Source: Sabellastarte sp. h YS-2021 (lineage: Eukaryota > Annelida > Polychaeta > Sabellida > Sabellidae). Taken from it: a stretch of 64,000 nt of DNA. Under the pieces are notes generated by a model. That model searched no databases. It saw nothing but the letters and a program-made list of their open reading frames with translations, and was not told the DNA's origin. The position numbers and the translations under genes were made by a program. This document shows positions 24,201 through 39,200 of this stretch, in pieces; positions within the stretch are counted from its first letter, which is position 1; each line of letters begins with the position of its first letter. Where the stretch lies: assembly GCA_964017235.1 (NCBI GenBank), contig OZ024929.1:112825793-112889792 (forward strand), written 5' to 3'.

Positions 24201-27200
24201 GTGCAAAATTTTTGCATAAGTTTGAAAAACAAAATGGCTGCCATAGCCGATTGGTTGAAAATCATTAAGATGCTGTAAAACTTGAAATACTGCAGCTAGC
24301 TTCATCAGATTTTTGCACAAAAGATATATGGGTAGGAAAGCTAGCCTGATAATAATTTTACCCTAATTTCCAAAACAAAATGGCGGCCATATCACATGTT
24401 TAATGTCAAATGGAGTTATCCTATTAAAAAGGCCTTATATCTCCCTAACATTGCTCCTGGGGGTTTGGAATCTGAAAACAACTTCTTGAAAGTCCTGGCC
24501 CGATAATCTTTTCCAAAGTGTTGAATTTGACCTCTGATCCCTGCTTCAAGGTCAAATGGCATCATCATACTAAAATGCCCTTATATCTCCCTTATTATTG
24601 CTCCTAGGGCTTCCATATATAAAAACAGTCCATGGGTAGTCCTGGCCTGCAATTTTTTTGCCTGTGAAAAATGTTTGCCTCATTTTGAAAAAACAAAATG
24701 GCTGCCATAGCCAGTTGTTTAAAAATCATTAAGATACTCTAAATCGCAGCTAGCTTCATCAAATTCCACAAAAGGTACGTGCTTAGGAAAGCTAGCGTGA
24801 TAGTAATTTTGGCCTTAAGTTTCCAAAACCAAATGTGCAAAGGCCTTGCATCTCCCTTAGATCTCCATAATTACTGATCCTAAGGCGGGAGATAAGCACT
24901 GCGGCAGTAGTCTTGTTGCTTTTTAGTTACCCAAGCAAGAAGATGATCCACCAGCAAAAAAGCCTACTCGTCTTGCAATAGGTTTGTTTTTTAATCTTTT
25001 TATGGTTTATTTAGCTTTCTTGTAATTAAATTAAATGTTTAATATACATGTATATTTGTCATAAAATATCCTAAATATCATGTTGTGTATGTTAATTTGA
25101 AATATGTTGGGGAAGTTCATTATAATTTTAATATTTTTTTCTTTAATAGGTTCGATCGATTTTGTAGTTGAGTAAAACATTGTCTCGTACACAGGCTATC
25201 CATTGAAACTGTACCTGACTAAAAATTTTGTGTTCATATATTTAATATAAATTAAATTTTGTACTTGTTTGTGAAGGTGTTGAAGGAGGGTTTGATTTAG
25301 ATGACAAGAAATTTGAAATAGAAGAGAAGGCTACCATTGTGATTCTGCCTGACTGGACAGAAATCAATCCTGCTGATGTGTCGGTACCACAAGAGGTATT
25401 GAATTTTGTTTCCTAAAAGTTAAAATCTTTTCTTTTTTTTAAAATTTTAATTTGGTACAATTTTGTAACATTTTCATGTGTCGACACCAGTAAATCCAGG
25501 TCCATGTATTCTTAGTACCAGCTACTCTAGGAAAGCCAAATATATTTGCCATAAATATTGAGTTTCGAAAGATGAATGTATTCTTTAACATTGGCAATGG
25601 CAGATATACCATTGTGTATGATTTAATTACCACATTTCCTAATTAAATATACATTTGAAAATCAGCGTATTTATATCACTTTTACATAAATATGGAAAAT
25701 ATTTTAGGTAAGTTGATTTATGCAGCCTTATTTGATATTTTAGTGTAAATAAATACCACACAGACAAAGTGTTGCTGAAACTCTCTTCTAGTTTATTTAT
25801 GTATTTTTATGCCAAATAAGTTCTATTTTGTTTTTAGGTTCAAAATGCAGCTGCTGCAATAGTTGCAGCAGATTCAGCAGCCAAACAAGAAGAAATGGCC
25901 GCAATGGCAGGTACCTGGGAGGGGGACCAGAGACAGGTCTCCAAGTATGTAAAAATCTACACTTACTTACATAGAACTACAATCATATTCTACTATTTAG
26001 TAATTAGTTAATCATTTCCAGACATCTATTGGTCCAGAAGGTTCGGTGACAAAAAAAGTGATCTGTAGAAGCGTGAACCCCACCAGAGCTTGTGTTTAAA
26101 AATTATGAGTCCTTGCCATTTAAAGTCTTCAAAATATTTAAAATAAGCTATATTCTACTGGAGCAGTAGCCTGGGTTTTTTTATTTCAAACAGTACACAA
26201 GGAGTATTTAATAGTGCAGGAATTGAAGTACAATTTCAATATTGATATCAAATGCTTAGTGATTTTTCATATCGATCAATAATGAAACATGATTTTGTGC
26301 CAGAAAATACATCAATTCAGAGCCACTAGTGTCTTATTTACCAAAAATTACATCCAGTATTTAAGGAAGGTTATAACTTCAATGCAGGACTATTGTTTAA
26401 GTAATTAAATTCCTTAAAGATCTCCAAAACTTTCAACATGTGAATACTGATCGCCATTATATGAAGTAGTTATCAAGTACAACGCCCTTTGGAAAATACT
26501 GTCTCATGAGGTATTAGAAATGATAGTGAAAGGAACAGTTTAGTATTGATATTGAAATCCAGGAAGCTATATCAATTGATATTGAAATATAGCAGTTGCC
26601 AAGTCTAGTACCACAGAGATTGATATTGATATAGAAATATATATGATTCCTCCTTTAATACTTAATATACTAGAAAGCCTTAATTGCTGTAAAACCTAAC
26701 AGTCCAAGTAAAAAGTCAACAATAACAAAAAAAATTCTTCAATAATCAATATAACCTAAAAAGTTGATGTCTCTGAAACAGTAACTGACAGAACAATTTC
26801 TAGCTATTTTTAAAGCCATAGTGCACTTTAGAGTTTGTGGAATTAAAACTTAAGTTTTTCATTTTTGTTAGCCTTCTCAGATTGTGTAACTGTTTGGAAC
26901 ATTGGCTTATTTCACAAATGGCAAGAGATAGAGCAATCCTGAGTTCATTTTCTTACCCTAAAATGACTTAGAAGTACTGAACTAAATATTGAATTTTTGG
27001 CATCCACCTGGAATTTTCATGATAATACAGTATTTTTGAAAAGTGCAGTTATCTCAGAAATGGTAAGATATCAGGCAATTTTTGAGTGCACTTTACAATA
27101 TAGAGGGCCCTCAAGAGTGTTGATACTCATTACCAAAATATTTATTTTAAGCAGAATTTTGTGAAATTGTGATATTTTTTTAAATCACATTTCTTAGAAA

Positions 27201-30200
27201 TGACAGACATAGAGTGAGTTCAAGCTCATTTCCAACACTGAAGGCACTAAAAGTACCATGACTCAATAACTAAGTATTTTTTGGTGGCCATCTTGGATAT
27301 TTGCAACTTGACAGTAATTTTTGAAAATTACATATATCTCAGAAACAGTAAGGGATACAGTAATTGTGACTCCATTTTTTAATCATACATGACTCTTATT
27401 TTGGATATAGAGGTTAGCATCTCTAGTAACTTCCAAGAAATGTATTTTCTTGTTTATATAACTCTTATAACATAAATAAATAAAAACATACATAATAACA
27501 TTACTATAGTTTCAATTTGAAAGCTGTAATAGCTAACTCTGATTTGCTATCAGACATTCCATAAACCTGGTTCAATTGGAAAAGAAGAAGATTCCACCAT
27601 CGGGTTGGCAGTGTGAGCAGTGTGATAAGACAGACAACTTGTGGCTGAATCTCACTGATGGTTCCATCCTGTGTGGCAGAAAGTTCTGGGATGGCTCAGG
27701 AGGAAACAACCATGCCGTAGAACATTATGAGAGAGTGAAATACCCACTAGCTGTCAAACTAGGGACCATCACTCCAGATGGGGCAGGTTTGTGAACTGTA
27801 GTGCAACATTTTAAACTGTCTCTATTGTAAAGTTATGCAAGAAATATAGTGCTCTTGATTCATTATGTTTGCCGAAGTTAAAACTTTTACAGTGATTTCT
27901 GTAATAGTAGGCACACATTTTTATGTAAGGTAAATGCTTGGCCTAAAGACTTCATACTCTTTGTATAAATTTAAATCACAGCCTCTTACTTTTAGACGTG
28001 TTTTCATATGATGAAGATGACATGGTGACTGATCCCAAATTAGCAGAACATTTGGCTCACTGGGGTATTGATATCATGAACATGCAAAAGGTACATTTTT
28101 CAATGTCTTACAAATGAAGCAGCAAATATGTTTGCTTAAATATTTCCATTTATTCATAGCCATTGTCAAGGATTTAAAGTTAGCTAATGTGACTCATGCC
28201 CAAATATAAGGAGCCTTAGAATGCCACCAGGGAGAAAAGTTGAACATACCAGAAAAATCTCCTTTTATTTATTCCCTGTGTGATCTTAAATAAGTTTCTT
28301 CCCTGCACAATAGACATGTTATTTTGCTTCTAAATACAAGACAAAAAATGGAGTATTATTTTATTTTTTTTTTGGAAATTTGTATAGTTTTTGATAATTG
28401 CCAAACAGCTCTAAAGCCCCTGTATGTTCAAACAATTTCCCATAGTTGTGGAGCCACTAAGGGATCTTGTCAAACAGTGTAACAATATTTGTTGTCAACC
28501 AAATAAATATTTTCAAGAACATTATGTACCTATATTAATAATATTTGAATCATACATACCTGTTGATGTACAAGATATTTCAGTGAATATCAGTGAAATA
28601 TGTATGTAATTTAGTTAAACTTTTTTAATGCTTTCTTGCATAACTTTTTGTTGATACTTAATGGACTTGTGCCTTTAGTAATGTACATCAAGCAACTTGT
28701 AAGTTAAACATTAGGTAAAGAAGTCCTGAGTTCCTGCAGCCTACGAAGTCTCAATGCAGCGAAGTTAGGAGTAGGGAGCATTTAGGATGGTCAGAAGTAT
28801 TAATCCCTGTCTCGGTTAATATTTGTTTGGATCTATTCATACACAGCAGCACATAGGTATTAAACACTGGAAATTTATATTTAATATATACTTAATCTTT
28901 AATAATAACACAGGAAATGTGAATATGTCTATAGACTGACAAGACAATGACAGAACTGGAAATTGAGGGCAACCAAAGATTGGGAGAGTGGGATGTGATT
29001 CAGGAAGCAGGGACTGAGCTCCAGCCAGCTCACGGACCAGGTCTCACTGGAATGCGTAACCTAGGCAACAGTTGCTACATGAACTCAGTCATACAAGTCT
29101 TATTCTCAGTACCAGATTTTGCAAAGAGGTAATATGTTTAGAATGTGTATAACTAATTTTTTGGTGGGTTGCATGTAGCCAACCCGCCTATTAGATTGAT
29201 GTGTCCGATGTCCGTCCGTCCGTTTGTCTGTGCATCAACATTTTGGTTTTCTGACTCTAACTCGAACACATTTCTGCTGATCGATTTGAAACTTAACAGG
29301 GTGGTAGGGCACCTAGGCTAGGTTGCTTTCGAAATTGGTGCAATTTGGAAAAATAAGATGGCCGCCATGGCTGCTATCTTGAAATTCCGTTTCCAGACTC
29401 TAAGTTGAAGACGCTTCAGTATTGATTTGAAACTTAACAGGGCGATAGGGCACCATCTAGGCTAGGTAGCTTTCGAAATCGGTAACACTTCGGGAAAAAA
29501 ATATGGTGGCCATGGCAAATTCCATTTCCAGACTGTAACTTGAAGATGCTTCTGCTGATCAATTTAAAACTTAACAGGGTGAAAGGGCATCACCAAGGCT
29601 AGGTTGCTTTTGAAATTGGTGCCATTTGGAAAAACAAAATGGCTTCCATCTTGAAATTCTGTTTCCGGACTCTAGCTCAAAGCTTCTGCCGATTGATTTG
29701 AAACTTAACAGGGTGGTAGAGAACCACCTAGGCTAGGTCGCTTTCAAAATTAGTGCCACTTTGAAAAACAAGATGGCTGCCATGGCCCTTCTCTTGAAAT
29801 TCTGTTTCCGTACTCTATCTTGAAGATGCTTCAGCTGATCAATTTGGAACAGAACAGGGTGTTGGGGCACCACCTTGGGTAGGTTGCTTTCAAAATTGGT
29901 GCCACATCGAAAAACAAGATGGCTGCCATCTCGAAATACTGTTTGCAGACTGTAACTTGAAGATGTTTCTGCTAAGTGCTAATCGATTTCAAACTTGACA
30001 AAGTGGAAGGACAGAACCCAACACTATTTTGATATGTCCAGGACCAGTATCACAGCTGTTGTGTTACATACATCTGGCGTACGTCCATCCTGTAGACATG
30101 GTAGTACAAGTACTAGTATGTGATGCCATCCCTAATACTGATTGTGCAGCCCCAGTTTGTTGTCTTCATATTAATTGATACAAATAGCAGTCAAATCACA

Positions 30201-33200
30201 GTTTATAGCCCTTCATCTCTGCACTAGTAGATTTTAAAGCACAGGAAAACAAAATCATTGTTCCAGAATCTTAAAGCCAATGGACAAGTATGAGTTTTAT
30301 GTTGAGGTAGTGGATGAAAAAAGAGAATTAAAAAGTTATATCATAAGAACAAACTAAAGACCTGATTGTATAGCTTTAGGCTGCCTTGCTACCACTTTAG
30401 CTACTCTCCCTTAGATATTTGGATGAAGGCAACCCGTGTCTGACACCAAGTTCGTCAGAGAATGCTTATAATTTTGATGCTTTATAAATCCTTAAGTAAT
30501 GAATAAAAATTATAATAATTTTATAACAAGGTTTAAAGCCTTTGTGTAAAACAGGTTAAAAGAGATTATGTAGTGAATATCATTAGGCAAAGCATTTCAA
30601 AGCTGTGCCAAGTCATAAACTGTCAGTTTAGGAAGTTGGAACAGGATAAGCAAGCATTATCTAGTTTGTTCTGTTTAATATTGTGTTGACTTGTGTCGGG
30701 TAAACACCAAAGTACTCTGTATGGAGCTAAATAAAATTTAAATTGTATGGCCTTTATTTGATGTGTAAAAATGTTCTCAGCAAACCATCATTTGCACTTA
30801 AAAGTTGGATAATTTATCACTACTACTTAAATAAAAAAATTTTCCAACCCCATGCTATTTATATATGAAGTATAACATATCCCTAATACTGCCACTCAGG
30901 TTCTATGAGCCAGCTCAGCAGGTGTTTGACAATGCACCAGCTGATGCCTCACAAGACTTCAATGTACAGATGTGCAAGATGGGAGTTGGTCTGCTGTCTG
31001 GGAACTACTCCAAGGCTCCCCCACCTGCTCCTCAACCTGAAGACAAGCAGCCACGTATTGTGGTCAGTATTGGTATATATGTCAATTGTAAAGATCGCCT
31101 GACTAAATGTTACCCTTACTGTTTAAAGGGATACCAAAACCCAACTTTGAATTTTAAATATGGTGAAACACATGTTGTAAAAACATTGGAGACTTAAACA
31201 GTCCTGAGTAATATATTACAAAATTAAGGATGTCGACTCTCGCAAGTAATTGCCCATATTCCTACTGAAATAATATTTGTGATTTTGCTGTGAGTGGACT
31301 AAGTTCCTCTCATACAGATGTATTATTATTGTCACCAAAGACATTAAGATATGACTCAAAGAGCAGATAAAATTATTTGGTTTTTAAATCCTCACTAATA
31401 GTCACATAATTTGTCAAAGCTTATATATAAAAAAAAAAACAAATATATTGGATCCTCTACTCCCGATAATCTTTTACATTTTTGAAAATGCTATAGCATT
31501 GTTATGTTGAACATTTGTTCATTGTGTATTGTCAATTTCTTTTCAGTTCTCTGAAGGAATAAGACCCCAGATGTTCAAAACATTGGTAGGCAAAGGACAT
31601 CCAGAGTTTTCAACCAAAAGACAGCAAGATGCTCAGGAGTTCCTGCTGCATATCCTGAATATGGTTGAAGTAGGTTATCTGAAAAATGTTATCAACTGTT
31701 ATCATTGTGTTCAAGTGACATTTATTATGATATGGCTATGTATCATTGTATCCCCGGACGAAAGTCGGGGATACTTAGGATTCAGTACGGTCACGCCGCC
31801 GCAGAGATTTCCTTTTGGACGCGATAACTTAAAAATATTTTAGTTAGAACTTTCAAATTTGGTATGTGGGTATATATGGGCAATGCCACGAACGCTATTG
31901 TTTTGTGACCTTGACCTTCAATCTCAAGGTCACTGGTGGCCTCTTAAAGGTCAGATTTTGGCCATTTTTTCACTTTTTGGCCCAGTTCTCCTATACAGAA
32001 AGTCGGATCATCCTATGGCTGGTATATATAATACATATATATGTCCTCTGTAAGCATGCAGAAATTTGACCTTGAAGCTCTTCATTGAAGGTCATCCACT
32101 GACCCCCAAAGTACCTGACCGAGGGTCATTTTTGGCCTTTTTGGAGATATTTTCACACTTAATGCTGACTATATTGCATGGAAACTATTGAAAATGGCTT
32201 TGGAGGTTGAGTACATGATGGACTTCTACCATCCAGGCTTACTGGTTACAGATCTTCATTTAAGGTCATCCACTGACCGCCAAAGTACCTGACCAAGGGT
32301 CATTTTTGGAAATTTGGAGATATTTTCACACTTAATGCTGACTACATTGCATGGAAACTATTGAAAATGGCTTTGGAGGTTGAGTACATGATGGAGTACC
32401 AGCATCCAGGCTTACCGGTTACAGATCTTCATTTAAGGTCATCCACTGACCGCCAAAGTACCTGACTGAGGGTCATTTTTGGCCCTCTATTTGTTTGTTT
32501 GTTTGTGAACAAGATAACTCAAAAACTGACAGATGGATTTTGATAAAATTTTCAGGATATGTCCAAAATGGTAAAAGGAAGATAAGATTAAATTTTGGGA
32601 GTGATCCGGATCACTGTCTGGATCTTCTGGATCCATGAAATTTAATTTTTAAAGACAGATGACTCAAAAACTTATGGGTGCATTTTGATGAAATTTTCAG
32701 GAAATGTCCTTAATGGGACGAGGACCAAGTGATTACATTTTGGGAGTGATCTGGATCACTGTCTGGATCATCCAAATCCAGGCTGCCAGATGTGTTTGTG
32801 TACAATATAGCTCAAAAACTTATTGATGGATTTTGATGAAATTTTCAGGATATGTCTGAAAAGGTCAAAGGATGAAATGGTTGAATTTTGGAAGTGATCC
32901 GGATCACTGTATGGATCTTCTGGATCCATGAAATGTAATTGTTAAAGACAGATACCTCAAAAAGTTATGGATGGATTGTGATGACATTTTCAGCAAATGA
33001 CCTAAATGGTACAAGGAACAAGTGGTTACATTTTTGGAGTGATCTGGATCACTGTCTGGATCATCTGGATCCAGGCTGCAACATAATTTTAGGATGAATT
33101 TTTGATGATATTTTTAGGATATGTTACAAATGGTAAAAGGAAGAAGTGGTAAAAGGAAGAAATGGTTCAATTTTGCGAGTGATCTGGACCACTATCTGGA

Positions 33201-36200
33201 TCTTCTGGATCCATGAAATATAATTTTTAAAGACAAATAGCTCAAAAAGTCATTGGTAGATTTTGATGAAATTTTCAGGAAATGTCCTAAATGGGAAAAG
33301 GAACAAGTGATTAGATTTTGGGAGTGATCTGGATCATCTGGATCCAGGCTGCCAGATGTGTTTGTGTACAAGATAAATCAAAAACTTATGGACGGATTTT
33401 GATGAAATTTTCAGGATATGTCTGAAAAGGTAAAAGGATGAATGATTGAATTTTGGAAGTGATCCGGATCACTATATGGATCTTCTGGATCCATGAAATG
33501 TAATTTTTAAAGACAGATACCTCAAAAAGTTATGGATGGATTGCGATGACATTTTCAGCAAATGGCCTAAATGGTGCAAGGAACAAGTGATTAGATTTTG
33601 AGAGTGATCCCGATCACTGTCTGGATCTTCTGGATCCATGAAATTTAATTTTTAAAGACAGATGACTCAAAAACTTATGGGTGCATTTTGATGAAATTTT
33701 CAGCAAATGACCTAAATGGTGCGAGGAACAAGTGATTAGATTTTAGGAGTGATCTGGATCACTGTCTGGATCATCTGGATCCAGGCTGCCAGATGTGTTT
33801 GTGTACAATGTAGCTGAAAAACTTATGGACGGATTTTGATGAAATTTTCGGGATATGTCTGAAAAGGTAAAAGGATGAAATGGCTGAATTTTGGAAGTGA
33901 TCCGGATCACTATATGGATCTTCTGGATCCATGAAATGTAATTTTTAAAGACAGATACCTCAAAAAGTTATGGATGGATTGTGATGACATTTTCAACAAA
34001 TGGCCTAAATGGTACAAGGAACAAGTGATTACATTTTTGGAGTGATCTGGATCATCTGGATTCAGGCTGCAACAGAATTTTAGGATGAATTTCGATAATA
34101 TTTTTACCATATGTTAGAAATGGTAAAAGGAAGAAGTGGTAAAAGGAAGAAATGATTCAATTTTGCGAGTGATCTGGACCACTATCTGGATCTTCTGGAT
34201 CCATGAAATATAATTTTAAAGACAAATAGCTCAAAAAGTCATGGGTGGATTTTGATGAAATTTTCAGGAAATGTCCTAAATGGGACAAGGAACAAGTGAT
34301 TAGATTTTGGGAGTGATCTGGATCATCTGGATCCAGGCTGCCAGATGTGTTTATGTACAAGATAAATCAAAAACTTATGGACGGATTTTGATGAAATTTT
34401 CAGGATATGTCTGAAAAGGTAAAAGGATGAAATGATTGAATTTTGGAAGTGATCCGGATCACTATATGGATCTTCTGGATCCATGAAATGTAATTTTTGA
34501 AGACAGATACCGCAAAAAGTTATGGATGGATTGTTTCAGCAAATGGCCTAAATGGTACAAGGAACAAGTGATTAAATTTTTGGAGTGATCTGGATCACTG
34601 TCTGGATCATCTGGATCCAGGCTGCCACATAATCTTGGGATGGACTTTCATATTTTTAGAATATGTTACAAATGGTAAAAGGAAGAAGTGGTAAAAGGAA
34701 GAAATGATTCAATTTTGCGAGTGATCTGGCCCACTATCTGGATCTTCTGGATCCAAGAAATGTAATTTTTAAAGACAAATAGCTCAAAAAGTCATGGATG
34801 GATTTTTATGAAATTTTCAGGAAATGTCTTAAATGGGATAAAGAACAAGTGATTAGTTTTTGGGAGTAATCTGGATCACTGTCTGGATCATGTGGATCCA
34901 GGCTGCCACATGTGTTTGTGTACAAGATAACTTAAAAAACTTATGGACGGATTTTGATGAAATTTTTAGAATATGTCTGAAAAGGTAAAAGGATGAAATG
35001 ATTGAATTTTGGAAGTGATCTGGATCACTATATGGATCTTCTGGATCCATGAAATGTAATTTTTAAAAACAGATATAATTGAAAGAACTAGTGATTAGCT
35101 TTTGGGAGTAATCTGGTACTATGGAGAATCCTGACCTGGTGCTCCAGGAAACAGGCTCAAGACCGACATATTCACGCCTTAACTATGTCCCGTCTGGGGA
35201 TACACTGCGTCGAGACGCAATCTCTAGTTTTATTTTATTTCATATATTTAATATTTTTATTGCCTTTCAGAAGGTGAAACATAAGATTTTTGGTATTTTT
35301 TATAAATTCAGCGGTTATTCGGTAATAAAAATAGTACTTGAGGATTTGTGACCACATATATGAGCACATCTTTCACTGCTCTCTTTTATACCAACAGTCC
35401 CAGGTTAATATATTTTTGTAACAATTTATGATAAATTCTACAAATACAGAGAAACAGCCGAGGGAGAGAGAACCCTTGTGATGCCTTGAAGTTTCAGTCA
35501 GAAGAACGAATTGAATGCATGCAGTCTCACAAAGTAAAATACACACACAGAGAGGATCTCATTTTAGCATTGCCCATACCACTGGAGGATGCTGTGAACA
35601 AAGGTACATGTAATGTATTTGGGGTTTAATGTCACTTTCAACACTGTTCAGGTCATATCACGATGGGTAGTTTTATGGGCAGAGGAAAGCAGTACATTGA
35701 TTTCTGTACTGTAAACTACCAACCATTGGTCAAAAACTACCATTTTTCCCACTTGGGGCTCAGGGTTTGAACCGCCTACCTCAGAGGTGGGAGGCGAGTG
35801 TGTTACCACTGCGCCACCGTGGCCCCAGTATATGTAATGTAGAGTAAGAAATCTAAACTTCACCACATATCTGAAATTCGCCACATGTCAAAATACTAAT
35901 AAAATAAATGAATTCTGGTGAGATTTGTTGGCTATATAGTAAATTAAGACTTTTTGAACTGAAAAATACTAATTTTTAGACAAAAACATCATTTTCTTCA
36001 TAAAATTAACTAAGGTTTTAGAGGTGGCGAATTTTAGATTCCTGGCGAATTTTAGATTTCTTACTCTAACACATAATGAATATAATGTAGCTGTAGTGTA
36101 ATAAATACTTTTATTTTATCTCATCTCTGTCAACAGACAGACTGCAAGGTGCTAGAGGCAAAAGTTTAGAAGGCAAAAGCAGAACTTGTAAGATGTAGCA

Positions 36201-39200
36201 GGATCAGTTCCAGAAACACAGAAAAATGAGAACACATTTGTATCACTTTAATGTGTTTGTTTAAAATGTTTGTAATCGGACTCTTGAGCTAATTATATCT
36301 TCACTGACAGGATGCAGGATTACTTAAGGTTTTGATTGTCCAGTATGATTGTTTTTGCTTTTAACAATTTAAAAAAAATTGTGTATAGGTATTGGATGCC
36401 AGAGAGTCTGCAAAAGTATTGAATTTCATGCACATATACGGATATATGGAACATATTATACAACTTTCCCAAATGTTGCATATGACACTTATTCCTTCAA
36501 ATATCTTAAAAATCTGATACAGTGTGTTTAAGGGGAACAATTTTAGCTTTTTTTCCTTAACACTCTATCCGTACCTTGATATTTATTCATGTAATAAATG
36601 GTGTTGCATTCTAGTGAGTTTCAGGAGCTGCAGTGTAACCTTTTTCTTATTTGAAACCTTGTATGTGAACTTCTGACATAGTGTTTAAATATGATGTAAA
36701 CTTTGCCGTATTCTTGATATTAAAATTCTTTCTTTTTCTGCAAAATAGGAGAAGTTGAAGCATATGAATTGAAGAAGAGGCAGTATGAAGCGGAAAAGAA
36801 ATTTCTGTGAGTAAATTAAGAAATCCTTGTATCATTAGTCATTGGTCCTTTACAGTTTACATTTATAATAATATTAAAAAATTAACCCTAACATAAGGAT
36901 TTTGAGTTAGTGTTATGTGTAGTTTATTCAGATTTGTCCTTTCTTTCAGAGATTACAAAGAAGTAGTTCGACCCTCCATCCCTCTTGCATCCTGCTTAGA
37001 GGCATATGCTAGGCCTGAAATCATTGATGGTTTCTACAGTTCAGCGATAGATTCTACCACTACAGCTAAAAAGTTTGTATGGTTTATATTAATTTTTACC
37101 CAATTGAAATGCAAAAACTGCAGAAGCATTATGTAAAGATTAAATGTCCACTCCTGCTAGTTTATGGTTTGTCACTAAATTGCCTGCTCTGTATTATAAA
37201 CCTTGAATTTATTAGATATGTTGTAACTTGCTTGACATATGGATAATAATTGAAGTATTTATGTAGGTATATCCAAAAGTGTCAGTATTTACAAAGTATG
37301 AATAAATGATAAATTATAAGTAATGTAAAAATTGTTCTTTTGTATAACTACTCTGTTATTATTTTCAGAACTGCCAGATTATCTTCTTTTCCTGACTTTT
37401 TGTTTATACAATTGAAAAAGTTCACAATAGGTGATGATTGGGTGCCCAAGAAACTTGGTAAGATTTGGCAAAACATGTGTATGTGTAACTTTTTAAAATT
37501 GTGCAAAGTATGTATTCCACAATATAAAGTACAGTTTATGTGTGAATATTTCAGTTTATTGGAGAAGATTTATAATATTCTTGTCTTTATATATATGTAT
37601 TCTTGTTCAGTTCTTGTTAATCCAAAATGTTATAAATGTAAACACATTTCTGTGTAAACCTTTATTCAGTATGTCAAGCATGAGTAAAGCTTCGGAGTAT
37701 CTGGATCCAAAGGGTGCTTGAGATTCAGTACCAATGCCTTGGTCCTTTCAATCATTTCTTCTAGCATTTTGCTTGTGAACTCACTCTGTTTTTCAAAATG
37801 TCAAATCAAATCACCATACTTTTGTAAACACCTTAAGGTGCACCTTTTTTTAGACCTGCTCTAGTTCATCTATTCCTTTTTATTTACGATTGAATTTTTT
37901 GAAGTGTGCATATTTTGTTATTTGCATGTTAATGATTTACATTGTAAGTATCTTGACTAGCCATTCTGTACTGGTTCCTCCATCACTTAATTGCTTACAT
38001 CCATTTAATCAAGGCAATGCTATCACCACATTATGCCTCCACTATTTCAAACAAGATTATTATTTTACTATAAATGTATCCCATGTAGAAGTTTGGCATT
38101 CTTAAAATCTATTAAATGTACCTATTGTGAGACATTTGTCAGAGTCTTACGTGTACACATGAATTTTTCAGATGTGTCAGTACAGATGCCAGATGAATTA
38201 GACCTGACAGCTCTGAGAGGCAGAGGAATGCAACCAGGGGAGGAGGAGTTACCAGAGGCTGCCTCTCCATGTATGTATTAAAATGTGTATAACTCACAAG
38301 TATAGAGGATGTACCCCATGTACATGTGCCCAAGATAATAAATTATAAATATAGATAATTTACTAAGAAGGAAAGTCATGACTAGCCAACTAATTGCTGA
38401 CGGTTAGAATAGTGTTAAATATTGGTATCATTATATGTTAATGAATGAATAATTGCTTAATGTAGTAAAATGTGGCAAAAGGTCTTAATCTATCAAATAC
38501 TTGCATAATGTCACATAAAATAAGTTAAAATTAAACAACAGCCATGCTTTTGCATTGTTTATGCATTCACGTAAAGCTGGAGGTACCATATAACCCTTAT
38601 ATGGCCCGTTTCCTGTCTGAAATAAATGCATCAGAAGTCAAAGGAAAGTAGAAAATTTGATAAATTTTAAAGATTAGGGACAAATGTTTTCACTTTATGT
38701 CATATACTTAACATTTTCATTGCCTTTTATAACATGAGGCATAAGGTTTTTGGTATTTTCATAAATTCAATGGTTATTCAGTACCGACACGAATATTACT
38801 TGGCGATTAGCCATCATGAAGTATTTGGAGTTGTGACATCCATAGTACTAAGTCCAGTAACCCCTATGCCACCAATACCCACAAGTGGCAATGCTGAGGA
38901 CCTGTTGCAATATGGCCCTGGCTGTTGAATGGAACATAAAACCCCAACTTTGATCTTTGCTACCAATAGAGAAGTAATCAACTCTGAACCCAAAACATAC
39001 ACTGTAAGTGTTTCTCATCATCAGTAACATCCTCGCTCATAAAATATTAAAGAATCACTGGCTGAAAGGTCTTTATGTGGTTTTTCAATCAAGGTGCAAA
39101 ATCTCTGCTTGCTATCATTACTGACATTTGTTGTGTTTATTACAGTGCAATCTAGTTTTTACCCAACATTTGTATTAATTCTGTTCATTGCTTGCAGCTA

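Larger units (their letters stand above)
24982..27553. other. USP5 introns 3 to 5
   Basis: Intron 3 (24982-25276) and intron 4 (25396-25837) are plain AT-rich DNA. Intron 5 (25945-27553) contains degenerate units around 26880-27440 with TTATCTCAGAAATGGTAAGA-like words, a decayed tandem repeat in the style of the families above. No gene or RNA recognised. Confidence 0.4.

Noticed and set aside
31529..31843. USP5 exon 10 extended past 31669
   Set aside because: The frame beyond GTAGGT loses all family similarity and enters the family E element; the donor at 31670 restores phase with exon 11.
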